NCBI RefSeq assembly: GCF_035222275.1
Contig: NC_085882.1
Coordinates: 69,501-133,500 of the forward strand
DNA length: 64,000 nt
Source of the DNA: Podospora bellae-mahoneyi
Taxonomy: Eukaryota; Ascomycota; Sordariomycetes; Sordariales; Podosporaceae
Direction: 5' to 3'
This document shows, one piece after another, positions 22,215 to 33,876 of this stretch. A program made the position numbers and the translations under genes. Under the pieces are notes generated by a model, which saw nothing but the letters and a program-made list of their open reading frames with translations, was not told the origin of the DNA and did no database searches. The first letter of the stretch is position 1, and the number at the start of each line of letters is the position of its first letter.

Positions 22215-25200
22215 ATGCCTACAGGCCTGTCTTCCAGCTTCGCCTCTGCCGCCGCCGGCCAAACCCGAGATTCCAGAGGAAACGGACGAGTCGACGCGGG
22301 ACGTACTGGCGGGAGCGGTGAATGGTAAGATGATCAGAATACATACATGCTACGTGACATCACCCTCGTGCCTCGAGGCTAATATGGGGTGCCAGGCCGC
22401 GCTCGAATGGGACTAGGACTTTCCGCCGACCCTCCACCACTCCCTTCAACCAAAACCCCTCGTCCAACCCCGCCGATCTCATGCAGTCTTCCGTTTCCGA
22501 CACGCCTTCTTCGTATCCAAACAGCCAGCCAGGCTTTGGGGAGGGGGCCGCGAAATACACCAGGGAGGAGCTGCTCGACATCTTCAATAGTATTGAACCC
22601 GCCAAGATGGATGTCTCCAGTATTTTGGAGCCGAATTGGAACCCGGGCCATTTGAACGGTAGCCATCCCTCTGCTCGTCCATGGGGCAAAAGTGGCGACT
22701 CGGGCCATGCCCCACAGGATCCCAGCGTGTGTTGGGACGCAGATGGCAGTGTCAAGCCCATCGGTTTAGAGGACATGACCGAGGAGGAGCGCCTCATGTT
22801 TTCGACTGATGTGAACTCGACCATGAAGCCACCTCAGCCGAAACAGCCCCAAGAGGGGAGCACCCCTCAAGGCGGGGGCATCAACGGTCGCAAGACGTCT
22901 GTGAGCGCCTCGAATTACCCTCTCGCCTCCCCGTCGACCTCCCGCCCTGTGACCAGGCGTAGGGAGACGGCTGACACGAACCCGTTTCCATCTGCGTCTG
23001 TGGCCTCGCCGACAGCCTCTCGCTTCTCCCGGGATGAGTGGTTTCCCCGTCGCAACACGGCCGAGGTCAAAGAGATGACGGATGAGCCAGAAGAAGACCA
23101 CAATTTACGCGAGGCTCCGGCCAAGAATCAACCTTTTGCACTGCGTGCCAACACTGGCGGTCCAACTGGCTTTGGCAGTGCTAGTTCTCTCTGGGGCCCA
23201 GGCACGCCCACCTCGAGTTCTGGAATCGGTGGTGGGGCATTTGGCAACTTTGCCATTCCCACGCCCACCACTGCCGAGAAGCGCTTCCCATCTTCGGGCG
23301 GGAGTCGTCTTGCGCACCTGATCCCGAAGGACTCGACTGAGAGCGCAGCGCCCAAAGCAAGTGATGCCGCCAGTTGGCGTCCTCGCCAGCGGACTGATAC
23401 AGACCCGTTTACTAACCGGGACGATGGTGCATCTGGCAGTGCAGCTTTGGGCGGGGCTCAGGATAACAGTCCGCCTCTGGCCTCGGCCCAGCCGCTGCGC
23501 GGCAACAGTGTTTTCGACACCCCTGTGAAGGGAAGCGCCGGCGACTTTGGCATGGCCAATCTGCGTCTTGGTGACCGCGGCGATGGACATGGCCCAAACA
23601 GTCCCTCGGACACGAACCCTTTCCGCAGCCCCACTGCGGTGGACGGCCGCGAGGAGCAGCAAGACGACCATCACGACCGTCAGCACCACGATGTTCTCCG
23701 CAACAACCAGCCTGGCCCAGCCCCTGACAACCATTCTGGCTACAGCACGCTTCCTCGTTCTTTCGGGGCTACTGGCCCCTTTGACGGCAGCGATCGGAGC
23801 CAGACCTCTAGTGTCGGTGCCAAGGGCTTCCCCGCTGTGAACCATCTGGGCGGTTGGCCTTCTGCACCCTCTGTTGGCACTCCCGATCGTGATCGATCTT
23901 TTAACCCGTTCGGACCTGGCATTTTCGGGCCCATTACCGATCTCCCGTCCCCTGGCCTGGGCGGTCTCAACAGCGTCTTCGGCGTGCCCACTACCTCGAG
24001 ACTTGCCCGTGGAAAGCTCGAGTCTCTTTTCCCGACGGCCATGCAGGCTCAAATCCACCCTCACGACCAAGACGGGCTCGCTGATTCTATCCCTGATCTT
24101 CGTCAAGCCAATCCTCTGGGTGCTATTGGCCGTGGTGCCATTGGTTTGCCCCGTGAAGCCACTAGTCCTGTCCGGGGCAACCGGGCTGCCTTTGAGGATA
24201 TGTATTCGACTCCTGACCAGACCCGTTCTCCTTTCTCCGCCCCCGATCAAGACCAGCAGGGTCTCACGAGCACCGCCCCGGGCCAGTCATTCCCCACAAC
24301 CGGCGGTCCTTCCTTCGTCTCTGGCCAGGCTGGAGGAGACCCGGGCTCGGTCAGAACCATGGTCATGCCGGACAGGATGCGCTGGGTTTATCTCGATCCC
24401 CAGCAAGTAGTTCAAGGGCCCTTCAGTGGTCTCGAGATGAATGACTGGTACAAGGCGAACTTCTTCACGCCTGACCTTCGGGTCAAACGGCTGGAGGACC
24501 GTGACTTTGAGCCTCTTGGTCAGCTTATCCGGCGCATCGGAAACTCCCGGGAGCCTTTCCTCGTGCCGCAAATGGGTATCCCTCATGGCCCTGCTCCTCC
24601 CGCTGGGGGCTACGGTCCTGGAGTGTCTGATCCTGTCCCGCCTCTTCAGAACGCCTTCCCTTCCTTCGGCCGCACCCTTACCGCTGCTCAGCAGAATGAC
24701 CTTGAACGCCGTAAGCAGGAGGAACAAATGTATCATGCCAGAGCGCGAGAGCTGGCTCAGTTTTCCCGCCATCCCCTCCAAACCTCTGTGCCCAGCACGC
24801 TCCAGCACCACTCCAGCATCCACAGCCTGCAGAGTCAGCCCAGCTTTGGCAGCATGACGTCTCCCATCACCATGCCTCCTCAGCCTCCCATTGGTCCCAT
24901 TGTTCCGGGCGCCCCTTTTTTTGATTCGGGTGCTGGCATCGCCCCCGGTCCTGCGCAGCCCCCCATTGGACCTTCTGCCGACCTTTTTCCTGCGGATCTG
25001 AACCTCAGTGAGCGCCAGATGCTCGCCAACATGCAGGCCACCGGGTCACTGCCGGCCGCTTTCCCCTCGCAGTCAGGGGGTGCCAATGCTGCCGATGGTG
25101 GCCTCCAGAGCCAACTGCCTCGTGTCGACCAGCTTCAGCAAGACTCCGAGGGCTTCAAGGACAGGCTCCTCCAGTTTCAAGATCTCCGCTCTGAGCGTGA

Positions 25201-26729
25201 TGCTGAAGAGGCGGCCGCGACTGCCACTGCCCAGGCCCGCAAGGTCATCGACGAGGTTGTCAAGCAAGAAGAGCCAGCGCCGGCTGATTCTGCCCCCGCT
25301 CCCATTTCAGCTCCCGTGCCCGCTCCTGCTGCTCCCGAGACTCTGGTCGCAGCCCCCGAGCCCGCTGTCGCCAGGAAGGCTGCTGCCCCAGCCCAGTCTG
25401 AACTATCTCTGACCGAGAAGGTGCGTAAGACGCAGGCCGATAACGCCAAGTCGGCGCAGAAGCCTTCTGCTTCTGGCCTTCCCATGCCCTTCCCCCCCCC
25501 GCAAAACGCCCCTCTGCCTGCTCCCACGGCGCAGCGTCCTGCTTCCAACCTCCCTAGTCAGTATGGCGACCGGTCCGCCTCTGGAACACCTGACACGTCT
25601 TCTGAGGGTGCCCCTCTTGCCCCTCCCCCTACCGCTCCCTGGGCTCCTCAGCCTGGTGCTGAGGCTCACAAGGGCCCAAGTCTGAAGGAAATTCAAGAGG
25701 CCGAGGCCAAGAAGGCTGCCAAGAAGGAGGAGGCCGCAGCCGCCGCTAGACGCGCGGCACTCGAGCAAGAGACGGCAGCTCTTCTGGCGCGTGAGAAGGC
25801 GGCTGCTGCTGCCAGTATCGGTCTTCCTGCCACTAGTACCTGGGGTACCGGCTCGCCAGTCAGCGCGGCCAGTGGCAGCCCCTGGAAGCAGCCCACGGTC
25901 GTCAAGACTCCCGTGTCTGCCAGCACTCCCTCCAAGAAGACTCTGGCCGACATTCAGCGTGAGGAGGAGCTGCGCAAGCAGAAGGCCAAGGAGGCTGATC
26001 GCCAGGCCAGCGCTGCTGCCGGTGCCGCTCTTGGCAAGCGTTATGCCGATCTTGCCAGCAAGACGTCGTCGCCCGCTGGTATTGCGCCCGCTGGCCCCGC
26101 AACACAAGCCATGACTGGAGGGGGATGGTCTACTGTGGGGGCTGGCGGCAAGGTCAAGGTTCCTACGGGTCCTGCTGCTCAGAACCGGTCTGCTAGCACC
26201 ACCGGCATCAAGCCCTCGGCCACGCCGGTTGCGCCCAAGGCCACACCCAAGCCTGCCCAGACATCGCTCAAAGATGCCAGAAACCTTGCCCTTGACGAGT
26301 TCAAGAACTGGGTCCGCCGTGAGCTGACGCGTGGTGCTATCAAGGAGGGTAAGTCTTGACTTCTTGTGTCTTTTCTGATGTTCACGTTGCTAATTGAATG
26401 CGTGTGTAGCCGACGGCCTCACTAATACTTTGTTGGAAATGCCGCTTGATCAGCCCGATATTATCTCAGACGTTGTGTACAGTTGCGAGTACACTCTGAA
26501 CGGCAAGGACTTTGCCATGGAGTTTGTGCGCCGCAAGAAGCTGGCGGACAAGGGCATCATCGAAAAGGACTCGACGGCGGCGTCGATGCCCAGCGATGCC
26601 AAGATGGTCAGCAACAACGGCTGGAGCGAAGTGGCCAAGAAGGGCAGCAGCAGTGCGCAGGCTGCAAAGGAGGAGGCGGCGGTGCCTGGCTTCCGTGTGG
26701 TCCCCAGCAAGAAGAAGGGCAAGAAATAG
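22215..26729 (+). CDS. GYF-domain adaptor protein (Smy2/Syh1-like)
   Basis: Three exons, 22215-22324, 22396-26348 and 26410-26729, give 1460 residues. Introns (71 and 61 nt) are GT..AG; the first join gives GEW-PRSNGTRTFRRP, the second IKE-ADGLTNTLLEMP. The GYF domain lies at about residues 698-755 and shows W-x-Y-x-D-P, QGPFSGLEMNDWY and FFTPDLRVKR; it binds proline-rich ligands. N-terminal sequence is Ser/Pro/Gly-rich and disordered with an eIF4E-binding-like LYTREELLDIF-type motif (KYTREELLDIF at about 110-120). The C-terminal half has Ala/Pro-rich repeats, a charged coiled coil (IQEAEAKKAAKKEEAAAAARR) and a conserved end domain (DEFKNWVRRELTRGAIKE). Yeast Smy2/Syh1 and human GIGYF relatives act in mRNA decay, translation control and COPII traffic. 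A coding-like extension follows the stop codon and is listed separately. Confidence 0.92.
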
Positions 26730-26819
26730 GATCCTCTCGCCGCTGACCCCGCTGACCGTGTCGACGTTGGAGCCGAGAACTACTTCAAGGCGCTGCAGTT
26801 CAAAGGAGGAATGAAGTAA
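26730..26819 (+). other. In-frame coding-like extension after the GYF stop codon
   Basis: Directly after the TAG at 26727-26729 the same frame stays open for 29 codons up to a TAA at 26817-26819. The peptide contains ADPADRVDVGAENYFKALQ. Nearly all of the first 22 codons end in C, G or T in the manner of the real genes here, unlike a random 3' UTR. It may be a read-through tail, a splice-dependent C-terminus (AAATAG can serve as an acceptor) or the remains of a longer protein after a recent stop mutation. Confidence 0.5.
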
Positions 26820-27343
26820 CAGACGGAGGGAAGGGGGGGCGGGGGGCATGATGGGTTACATGCAGTCCGTTTTTGGTGCATCTCTTGTTGACAGCGTAGC
26901 CAGTTGGCATGGCAAGCCCTGAGCGAGTATTACATGTAGCAGTAACTGTGTTGAGTATGTAGTGCTGGCCTCGACACCAAAAATATGGAGCGAGGAATAA
27001 TTATTCCGAATGTACGTTGGTTCGCCATCTGCGTGATTTTGTCATGGCTGTTGGAAGATATGTTGGTTGGGGGGAGGGCAGCCGTATGCAGGTAAGGAAG
27101 CGCAAGGCTGAAGTTGGTGCCCTGGGGTGTCTTATGTAATCCAGGAGCTCACCTTTGGTGACAACCCCGCCATGGCTACACAGTGTGAACGGTGCGCCCC
27201 ACTTTATCTTTGAGATCGCAAAAATGGAGGGGCACAAGTGGGAGGTGGTTTTCCGTATCATACCCTTTTGCACCACACTTTCCTTTTTTCTTTACTTTCT
27301 TCTTTCCTTTCACCGCATTGGAATAGGATAAAATCATTTCACA
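26820..27343. other. Intergenic
   Basis: Spacer between two plus-strand genes, with a G-rich run near 26827-26846 and a pyrimidine-rich stretch (27280-27312) just before the TPR gene, typical of fungal core promoters. No gene is seen. Confidence 0.5.
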
Positions 27344-30250
27344 ATGGGGTCACAAAACGGCGATACCCCCGTTTCCTCCTTGCCTGAGCTTTTGGAGCAA
27401 GGCAAATACCTCGAGGTTTTGCTGTCTGAACCAGGCAAAGCGCTGATTCGGAGCTATGTCCACCAGCAGCAGTCGCCATCACCACCACCACAGGACCAGA
27501 ATCACAACAGCAACAGCAAAATTGTCGGACTAGCCGCTTTTAACGCTTTCTTGCAGGGGAATGTCACCGGCCCTGTGCTTGACGACACCCTCCTCTCTCG
27601 GGTCGAGAAAGCGTTTGGGATGACGGAGAATCAGAGGAAGGATCTCGCGAGGAGATGCCTGGCGGAGCTGCAGGTGGATGGTGTGGGGGTGTACGCGTAT
27701 GTCCCGCTGTTGGAACTTTTTGGGTTGGCGAGGTGGGTTTTGTTGGGGTTGGGCGATGATGAGAAGGAGAGGTTGAGGGTGAATGTCTGGCATTACAAGC
27801 TCTTGACGGAGCCGAGTTTGGGGAGCGGGAGCAGTTTCAACAAGGGGTTGCAGTGGTGTGAGGTGCCCAGTTTGAGGGCGGAGATTGAGCGGGCGCTGGA
27901 GGGGGGGCAGGAAAAGGACGGGGAGGCGTTGGTCGAGAGGGCCATGGTCTGGATTATGCTTGGGCAGGAGAAGAAGGCTAGGGGGGTGCTGGAGGAGGCG
28001 AGGAGAGAGAGGGGGTTTGTTTATACGCTTACTGGAGCTTTGGGTAAGAGGACGAAGTTTCAGGAGAGGAGCACGAGTCAACTTGTTGTTTTGGCGAGGA
28101 GTAAGGGGGCGTTTGAGAGCGGGGGTGGGGAGGTGAGGCCCGAGGGGCTGAAGTTGAATGATGACACTTTGCTGGAGGAGTTGAAGTTTGATAAAGAGGG
28201 GGGGGAGACGGATATCGGGGAGAGGGATGATGAGAAGGAGGATGTGCCGGTGGAGCTGAGGGATATCAAACCGGATGAGCAGCCGCAGCTCGCGCCGCTG
28301 GATCAGATTATCTTGTTGGCGGAGGCTACGCTCAAAGATGCGTTCTCACCGGCGGACACTTTGACCTCGGAGGAGGTGTTGCCTTTTGCGGTGAGGGTCA
28401 TCTCGGATCAGGGCAAGACAAACTGGCAGATTTATACACATGCGCTGCTGGTGAGGTCGAGGATTGAGGTGCACAGGAGCAGGACGATGGAGAGAGGAGT
28501 GCTGCAGATGCAGGCGGTGGTGGATCAGGTCGTTGTTGATACCACACAGCCGGATCGTGCCCAGACGCAAGAGGAGAAGGGGGGAGAGGAGGAGAATGGG
28601 GTACCGGAAATCAAGGTCTCTGTGCATGGCGACGAAGCTGCCCCCGTCGACAACAAGCCAAAATCCTTCTTCCCCGCCGCCAAACCGTCAGAGACAGCAC
28701 CTCCAGAAGTCAGATTGCGGTACATTCACACGCTGAGCTCGCCACCACGATGGCATCTGGAGTCAGAGCTGGCCTACTCCTGGGCTGGTGTCGGATCGCT
28801 GGTGTCCGCCATGGAGATCTTCAAGCGCCTTCGCCTGTGGGCAGAGGTGGCGCTTTGCTATGCCAGTAATGCCGCGAGGGAAGACGAAGGCGGGCGCGGA
28901 AAGGATGGAGAGGCTAGGGCAAAGGCTATCCTCCGGTGGAGGCTATTCAACAAGACGGGAACCGCCCCTGAGAACTCGGAGCAAGACGCAGACGAGGAGG
29001 ACGTGGACCTTGACAAGATCAGAGAGGCCGACTACCACGGCCCCCAGCGGACGCCACCGCCTTCCAACGCCCCTCGCCTGTGGTGTCTTCTTGGAGACCT
29101 TGAGAACGAAAAGAAATACTACGAGCGGGCCTGGGAGATTTCGGGTCAACGATATGCCAGAGCCCAAAAGTCTTTGGGAGAATACTACTTGCAACAAAAG
29201 GATCTGCTAAGCGCCCGAGATGCGTACAAACAGGCGGTGCACGTCAACAGGCTGAGTAACGAGTTGTGGAACCGTCTGGGAGACATCAGCTTGCGCATGG
29301 GAGAGTTTGCCGATGCCGCTGAGGCGTTTAGCAGAGCCATCTCGTCCTCCGACTCCAATGGCGGCGAGGATGCCAGGACGTGGAGTAACCTCGGCAGCGC
29401 CTTTTACAGTCTCTATGTCGAGCGCGTCAAGGAGTTGAGGCAGCAAAACGAGAACGGCGTGTCAGCCGAGTCAGCAGCTGTCCCTGGTGATGATGAAGAC
29501 GAGGAGACGGTTGAGAAGAAGGAGGCAAAGGACCCAAAGACTTTGCTGACCCAGTCGTTGCATGCCTACAAGAAGGGGGCTTCGATTTCGCATGACAACT
29601 GGCGCATCTGGGACAATGTTATTACCCTGGCCTCTCGGCTGCGACCGATTGCTATCCAGGAGATTCTTCTCGGCTTGCAGCATGTGGTTAGGATCAGGAA
29701 GAGCGAGGACGCGGTTGATGTTGATGTTTTGAGGCTACTGCTCAACGAGGCTGTGTTGTCTGTGGAGAAGCCGGCTGGAACGGGCATCTACGACCCCCCT
29801 CGTGGATCGACCGAGAGAGCGGTGGTGCAGTTCTTGGAGACGTCGATTGTTCCCCTGACTACGGCCCGTTCTGAGTTCTGGGAGCTCATCACCAGAGAGC
29901 GAGTTTGGAAGAGAGACTTTGCGGGCGCCATTGACGCGGCTGAAAAGGCCTGGCGCGCTGCCATGGGCGGTGCTGGCGGTGGCCTGCTTCCCGGTTCCAG
30001 CAGTACAGGGCCTGATGGCAAGAGCAGGAACTGGTTGGAGGACAAGGATGCGTGGGCCCTTGTTGTCGAGAGAACAGATGAACTGGTCTCGGTCCTCGAG
30101 AACTATGGCGATGAGGTTCCCGAAATCGGGGGCAAGTGGAAAGGCAAGGCTCGGTTGGCCGTCAGAAGTGTCATGGGCAAGGGCAAAGAGGCCTGGGAGG
30201 ACACGGAAGAGTGGGATAGACTCAAGGGCTTACTGGAGGGACTAAAGTAG
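27344..30250 (+). CDS. TTC27/Emw1-like tetratricopeptide-repeat protein
   Basis: A single exon of 968 residues from an ATG in a good context (TTCACAATGG). The N-terminal part has the family signature NAFLQGNVTGPVLDD (about 65-80) and helical repeats (VPLLELFGLARWVLLGLG). A conserved middle block (LESELAYSWAGVGSLVSAMEIFKRLRLWAEVALCYASN) precedes TPR units at about 580-700 (YYERAWEISGQRYARAQKSLGEYY, NELWNRLGDISLRMGEFADAAEAFSRAI, ARTWSNLGSAFYSLY), followed by HDNWRIWDNVITLASR. Acidic low-complexity linkers lie between blocks. This matches TTC27 of animals and fission-yeast Emw1, an essential protein linked to cell-wall protein localisation. TPR arrays bind other proteins; the partner here is unknown. 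It converges with MET8, with 107 bp between stop codons. Confidence 0.88.
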   Translation: MGSQNGDTPVSSLPELLEQGKYLEVLLSEPGKALIRSYVHQQQSPSPPPQDQNHNSNSKIVGLAAFNAFLQGNVTGPVLDDTLLSRVEKAFGMTENQRKDLARRCLAELQVDGVGVYAYVPLLELFGLARWVLLGLGDDEKERLRVNVWHYKLLTEPSLGSGSSFNKGLQWCEVPSLRAEIERALEGGQEKDGEALVERAMVWIMLGQEKKARGVLEEARRERGFVYTLTGALGKRTKFQERSTSQLVVLARSKGAFESGGGEVRPEGLKLNDDTLLEELKFDKEGGETDIGERDDEKEDVPVELRDIKPDEQPQLAPLDQIILLAEATLKDAFSPADTLTSEEVLPFAVRVISDQGKTNWQIYTHALLVRSRIEVHRSRTMERGVLQMQAVVDQVVVDTTQPDRAQTQEEKGGEEENGVPEIKVSVHGDEAAPVDNKPKSFFPAAKPSETAPPEVRLRYIHTLSSPPRWHLESELAYSWAGVGSLVSAMEIFKRLRLWAEVALCYASNAAREDEGGRGKDGEARAKAILRWRLFNKTGTAPENSEQDADEEDVDLDKIREADYHGPQRTPPPSNAPRLWCLLGDLENEKKYYERAWEISGQRYARAQKSLGEYYLQQKDLLSARDAYKQAVHVNRLSNELWNRLGDISLRMGEFADAAEAFSRAISSSDSNGGEDARTWSNLGSAFYSLYVERVKELRQQNENGVSAESAAVPGDDEDEETVEKKEAKDPKTLLTQSLHAYKKGASISHDNWRIWDNVITLASRLRPIAIQEILLGLQHVVRIRKSEDAVDVDVLRLLLNEAVLSVEKPAGTGIYDPPRGSTERAVVQFLETSIVPLTTARSEFWELITRERVWKRDFAGAIDAAEKAWRAAMGGAGGGLLPGSSSTGPDGKSRNWLEDKDAWALVVERTDELVSVLENYGDEVPEIGGKWKGKARLAVRSVMGKGKEAWEDTEEWDRLKGLLEGLK

Positions 30251-30357
30251 GTAGAGCAGAACCTCGAAATAAAAGATAAGATTCGTGAGCACTTTTTCTC
30301 GTTGTCTCGAGATCGGCCTTTGCCATCTCCAATTCATACTCGTACACCGAAACTCAT

Positions 30358-31216
30358 TCATACACCAACGCTGAACCCGAACGACCCGTCGAACACATCT
30401 GCCTTGGCTGCTTCGATAGCACTTGCTCTCATCCCCCTGAGATCATGGAAGCTTGGCACCCTGTTGGGCTCATAGAACGTGAGCAGGTTGGTCATGTCTT
30501 CGTCCGTCATCTCACACATCTCCTCCCAGCTGTACCTGTCGCTCACGTCCTTCATCCAGGACATGCGCTTGGGGCCCTCCTCGGGCTTGGGCGCAACCTG
30601 GCGCAGCTTGACGCGCAGCTCGCCAATGGCCTCAATGGCCCTCCCAGCATTGGACGGCAGCTGCTTCGCAATGAAGCGTCTGATCATGCTCGCCAGCCTC
30701 GGCCCCTTGCCATTGGTGGACACCATGATCTGTAGCGGTCCATCGCGGTGCACGCTGCCAAAGTAAAAGTCGCACTCGGGCGGGACATCGGCAATGTTGG
30801 CCACCAGGCGCTTCTGCTTGCACAGCTTCCAGATCTGGGTTGAGGCGGCAGGATCGTCGATGGCTACGAGGACCATAGACCAGTCCTTGTCGTCGAGGTC
30901 CGAGGGGAGGAAGATCCGGTCGACGTGGGTTACCTGCTTTTGGGCGACACGGTACGAGACTTCGGCGTTCAGGCCGCTCGAGGGACAGATGACGGTGACG
31001 ACGGCATCGGCGTTGAGGAGGTGGACAATCCGTCCTGCTGCTACCTGGGGAGATGTTGTGAGATATTGTACAGCATAGAAACAAAAGGTAATAGCTGTCA
31101 CGCACCTCACCGCCGCCGATGACAAGGACAGGTTTGCCCTTGACCTGCCATGCAATCATCAGGCTCCCGCCGCCCTGGATGGCGGGGTACTTTTCCTGCG
31201 GTCGTGATTCAGCCAT
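30358..31216 (-). CDS. MET8: Sirohaem synthase Met8 (precorrin-2 dehydrogenase/ferrochelatase)
   Basis: Two exons, 31216-31106 and 31044-30358, give 265 residues, close to the 274 of yeast Met8p. The 61-nt intron (31105-31045) starts GTGCGT and ends CCCCAG and splits the Rossmann fold just after the glycine motif, joining VLVIGGGE to VAAGRIVHLL. The enzyme oxidises precorrin-2 with NAD and inserts iron to make sirohaem, the cofactor of sulphite and nitrite reductases. Family blocks seen are SLMIAWQVKGKPVLVIGGG, LVAIDDPAAS, VNIADVPPECDFYFGS (the catalytic Asp lies in the VxDxPxxCdFyf block) and VSTNGKGPRLASMIRRFI. The C-terminal segment (SWMKDVSDRYSWEEMCEMTDEDM) matches the fungal dimer/active-site helices. 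An upstream in-frame start at 31351 would add a poorly conserved N-terminus and is not preferred. Confidence 0.93.
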
Positions 31217-31784
31217 GCCGCCGTGTGTCTTTGCGGTCGCGACGATGGCGATGGAAGGACGGAAGGGGTTGGCAGCAGAAAAGAAGACATGGCGATGGCG
31301 AGATGGGTGGAAAAGCAGACGAGATCGAAAGCGCCATTCAAGAGTCACCATTGGTCCCGTCCACAGGGCATCCCCGGCCCCTCCACCGCTTTCTTTCTTT
31401 TTTCCATGATGGTTGCTAGGGGCCTGTGGACCTATCGATAAGCCTTACGGATAGGTAATGGCGCCTGGGAATCCTTGAGCACTGGGACACGGCAACCGTG
31501 CAGCCCGCACTTGCAGTGCAGTACACAGCACACACCCTGCAGCAGTAACCCTGCCTGAGGTCCATCCTGCTACAGAGTACCTTGGCCCGGCATCCCCAAC
31601 ACCCGACCCCGACCCCGACCCCGACCAACAGGAACAAGCACCTCAGCATCATGCCCGTTCCTGGGCTCTCCAACATCGCATTGCCAGCAACGATACCTTA
31701 TCGCTATAGGGCTAGCATCGCCGCCCACTCAGCCCTCAGGCGTGCGACGGGCAGCATCAGCATCACCGACATAGGCACCGCAAC
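31217..31784. promoter_or_regulatory. Divergent promoter of MET8 and the FYVE-protein gene
   Basis: 568 bp between two start codons. It holds a short tandem array of ACCCCG-type hexamers at about 31604-31625 and several CAG/GCA-rich stretches. No TATA box is clear. Confidence 0.45.
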
Positions 31785-33876
31785 ATGTCGGCGCCCCGGA
31801 GGCTGGGAGGTGGCCGCATCCTGGGCAGCGGCAGCAAGGGGCTCGCCCCGCCCTCGTCGTCATCCTCGACTCCCGCTCCAGGAGATGCCAACCCACGACG
31901 GGCCAGCGCCAACACAGCTCGCGCCGTGAGCCCATTCCCGCCCTCGGAAAGCAGTGCTAGCGTCGGCTCGTATCATTCGAGACTCTCGTCTCCCAACTCC
32001 CTCTCGCCGCCTTTGTCCAGCACGCTTCCGCCCTTCGCCCAGGATCTCGTCTCCCATGTCAGCCTCGCCGGTCCCTCGAACCGCGCCTCCAGCAGCGGAG
32101 GGCTGATTTGCCCAATATGCAACGAGGAAATGGTTACTCTGCTCCAGCTCAACCGCCACCTAGACGACGTGCACCAGGAGCTCCCCGAGGCCGAGCAGGA
32201 CGAGGTCAAATCGTGGTTCGACAAGCAGGTACTCAAAGCCAAGCGGTTCCAGCCGCTGTCTCTGATCAACCAGAAGCTACGCGGCATGGACGTGTTCGAG
32301 TCCAACGAAAGCCAACCTGTCTCAGCGCCGGCAGCCCCAGGCCGGATTGCAGAAACTGTTGTCGATCCCGAGGAGCTGGTGACGAGGAAACACTGGCAGA
32401 GGCCATCGGGCAACGACACATGCACAGACCCGACATGCGATAGGAAATTGGGACCGCTGAGCGGCAGCGTAAATTGCAGGAAGTGCGGGAGGTTGTTCTG
32501 CGAGGAGCACACAATGTACCAGATGAAGCTGTCGAGGTCAGCCAACCACGAACCGGTCCGGGGCATCTGGTGTCGCGTGTGCGAGACGTGCTACAAGTCG
32601 AGGGGGGGCTACAATGACCACAATGGTGTTTCACGAGACCATACGGCGGACTTTGCTGCCGTGCGTGCCAGGAAGGTGGAGAGGCAACGCCTCGAGGTCC
32701 AGAGGCTGGAGAAGAGGTTGACCAAGCTGACTAGGCTGTTGGCCGAGGGGCCTCAGGACGCGGGTGTCAATTCCGCGTTGCTATCACCGCTCGGCGGGGC
32801 AAAACACATCAGAAAGACTATTGAGCAATCTGTGGTGGCTTGGGAAGAAGATGCGTCTGTGGCGAGGTGCCCGTTCTGCAAGCAAGAGTTTCGGTCTTGG
32901 ACGTTTAGGAGGCATCACTGCAGGATATGTGGCAGGGTTGTGTGTGCGGATCCGGCGACGGGGTGTTCGAGTGAGATTGGATTCAATGTCGCAACCCGCA
33001 TGTGCTTGCTCGTCCGATGGCTCAAGAATCTGTGCTAACTGTTCGGCAGCAACCGCTTTGCCCGCAGCCGAGAAGCCAACCGGTGGTGGCCATGTCAGTG
33101 TCGATGTCAGGATGTGCTGCGACTGCAAGACGACCATCTTCTCACACCGAGATTTTACTGATTCGATTACCCACAAGCCTCCGGATCAGATCGCGTACGA
33201 GAACCTACGCCAGTTTGAGCTGGGCATCCGAAACATGATGCCAAAATTCCACAAAGCACTGGTGGCATTGCAGCCGCCTGACGATAACAGCAACAAACCA
33301 CCGCCAACACACGCCGAGATCCAGCACGCTGCCAGTATTCGCAAGCGCCTCACATACTCGTTTCGCCAATATGGCGAGGCAGCAAAGCGCATTCAGAACA
33401 TGCCCACCGACAGCCCTACGCAACGGATGCTTCAACAAAAGATTTATGCTGCTGCTTCGGCCTTCATGCACACCAATATGCTTCCCCTGAAGAGCCTGCC
33501 ATCTATTTTGAAAGCCAGCGGGCCGGGCCACCGGCGCTTGCTCTCCAACGGGCCGTCGCACTCGCCCCTGCGAAACGGCGAGTCGGCCACATTCGATGCC
33601 GAAACTTCCAGCGTGGGAGGGGCGAGCGAGGTCAGCACCGCCGTGTCGGCTCTCGAGACAGAGGAGAAGGAGGCAAAGGAGAAGTTGATTGTCTTGGAGG
33701 AGCAGCGGTTTATGGTGCACGAGATGCTCAATCATGCAAGGGCGGCGAGGAGATTCGAGGAGGTCACGGCGTTGACCAAGAACATCGAGGAGCTGGACAG
33801 GGAAATTGAAGGCTCAAAACGAACTGTGGCGGATGTTGCCGAGAAGTTCCAGGGGCTTTACGTTGGAGGAGCATGA
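31785..33876 (+). CDS. PEP7: Pep7/Vac1-like FYVE protein (Rab5 effector, rabenosyn family)
   Basis: Two exons, 31785-32970 and 33050-33876, give 670 residues. The 79-nt intron (GTGAGA, GCTAAC branch, GGCAG) lies inside the second FYVE finger and its join gives TGCST-TALPAAEKP. In order: a Ser/Pro-rich N-terminus, a C2H2 finger (ICPICNEEMVTLLQLNRHLDDVH, about 107-129), a first FYVE-related finger (CTDPTCDRKLG to WCRVCETC, about 208-272), a coiled coil, and a second FYVE domain with the lipid-binding basic motif RRHHCRICGR (about 361-425). The C-terminus is a helical Rab-binding-type segment (about 600-668). The arrangement is that of yeast Vac1/Pep7, which tethers Golgi-derived vesicles at PI3P-rich endosomes with Vps21, Vps45 and Pep12. 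The call rests on domain order as well as motifs. Confidence 0.9.

Noticed and set aside
23105-24250. 381-codon open frame antisense to the GYF gene
   Set aside because: It is the mirror of a G/C-rich, low-complexity coding exon; composition is Arg/Thr/Gly-rich with no domain, as expected for the opposite strand of biased codons.
32971-33038. FYVE protein ending at the stop codon at 33038
   Set aside because: That end is read into the intron; splicing at GTGAGA (32971) completes the second FYVE finger and the Rab-binding C-terminus.
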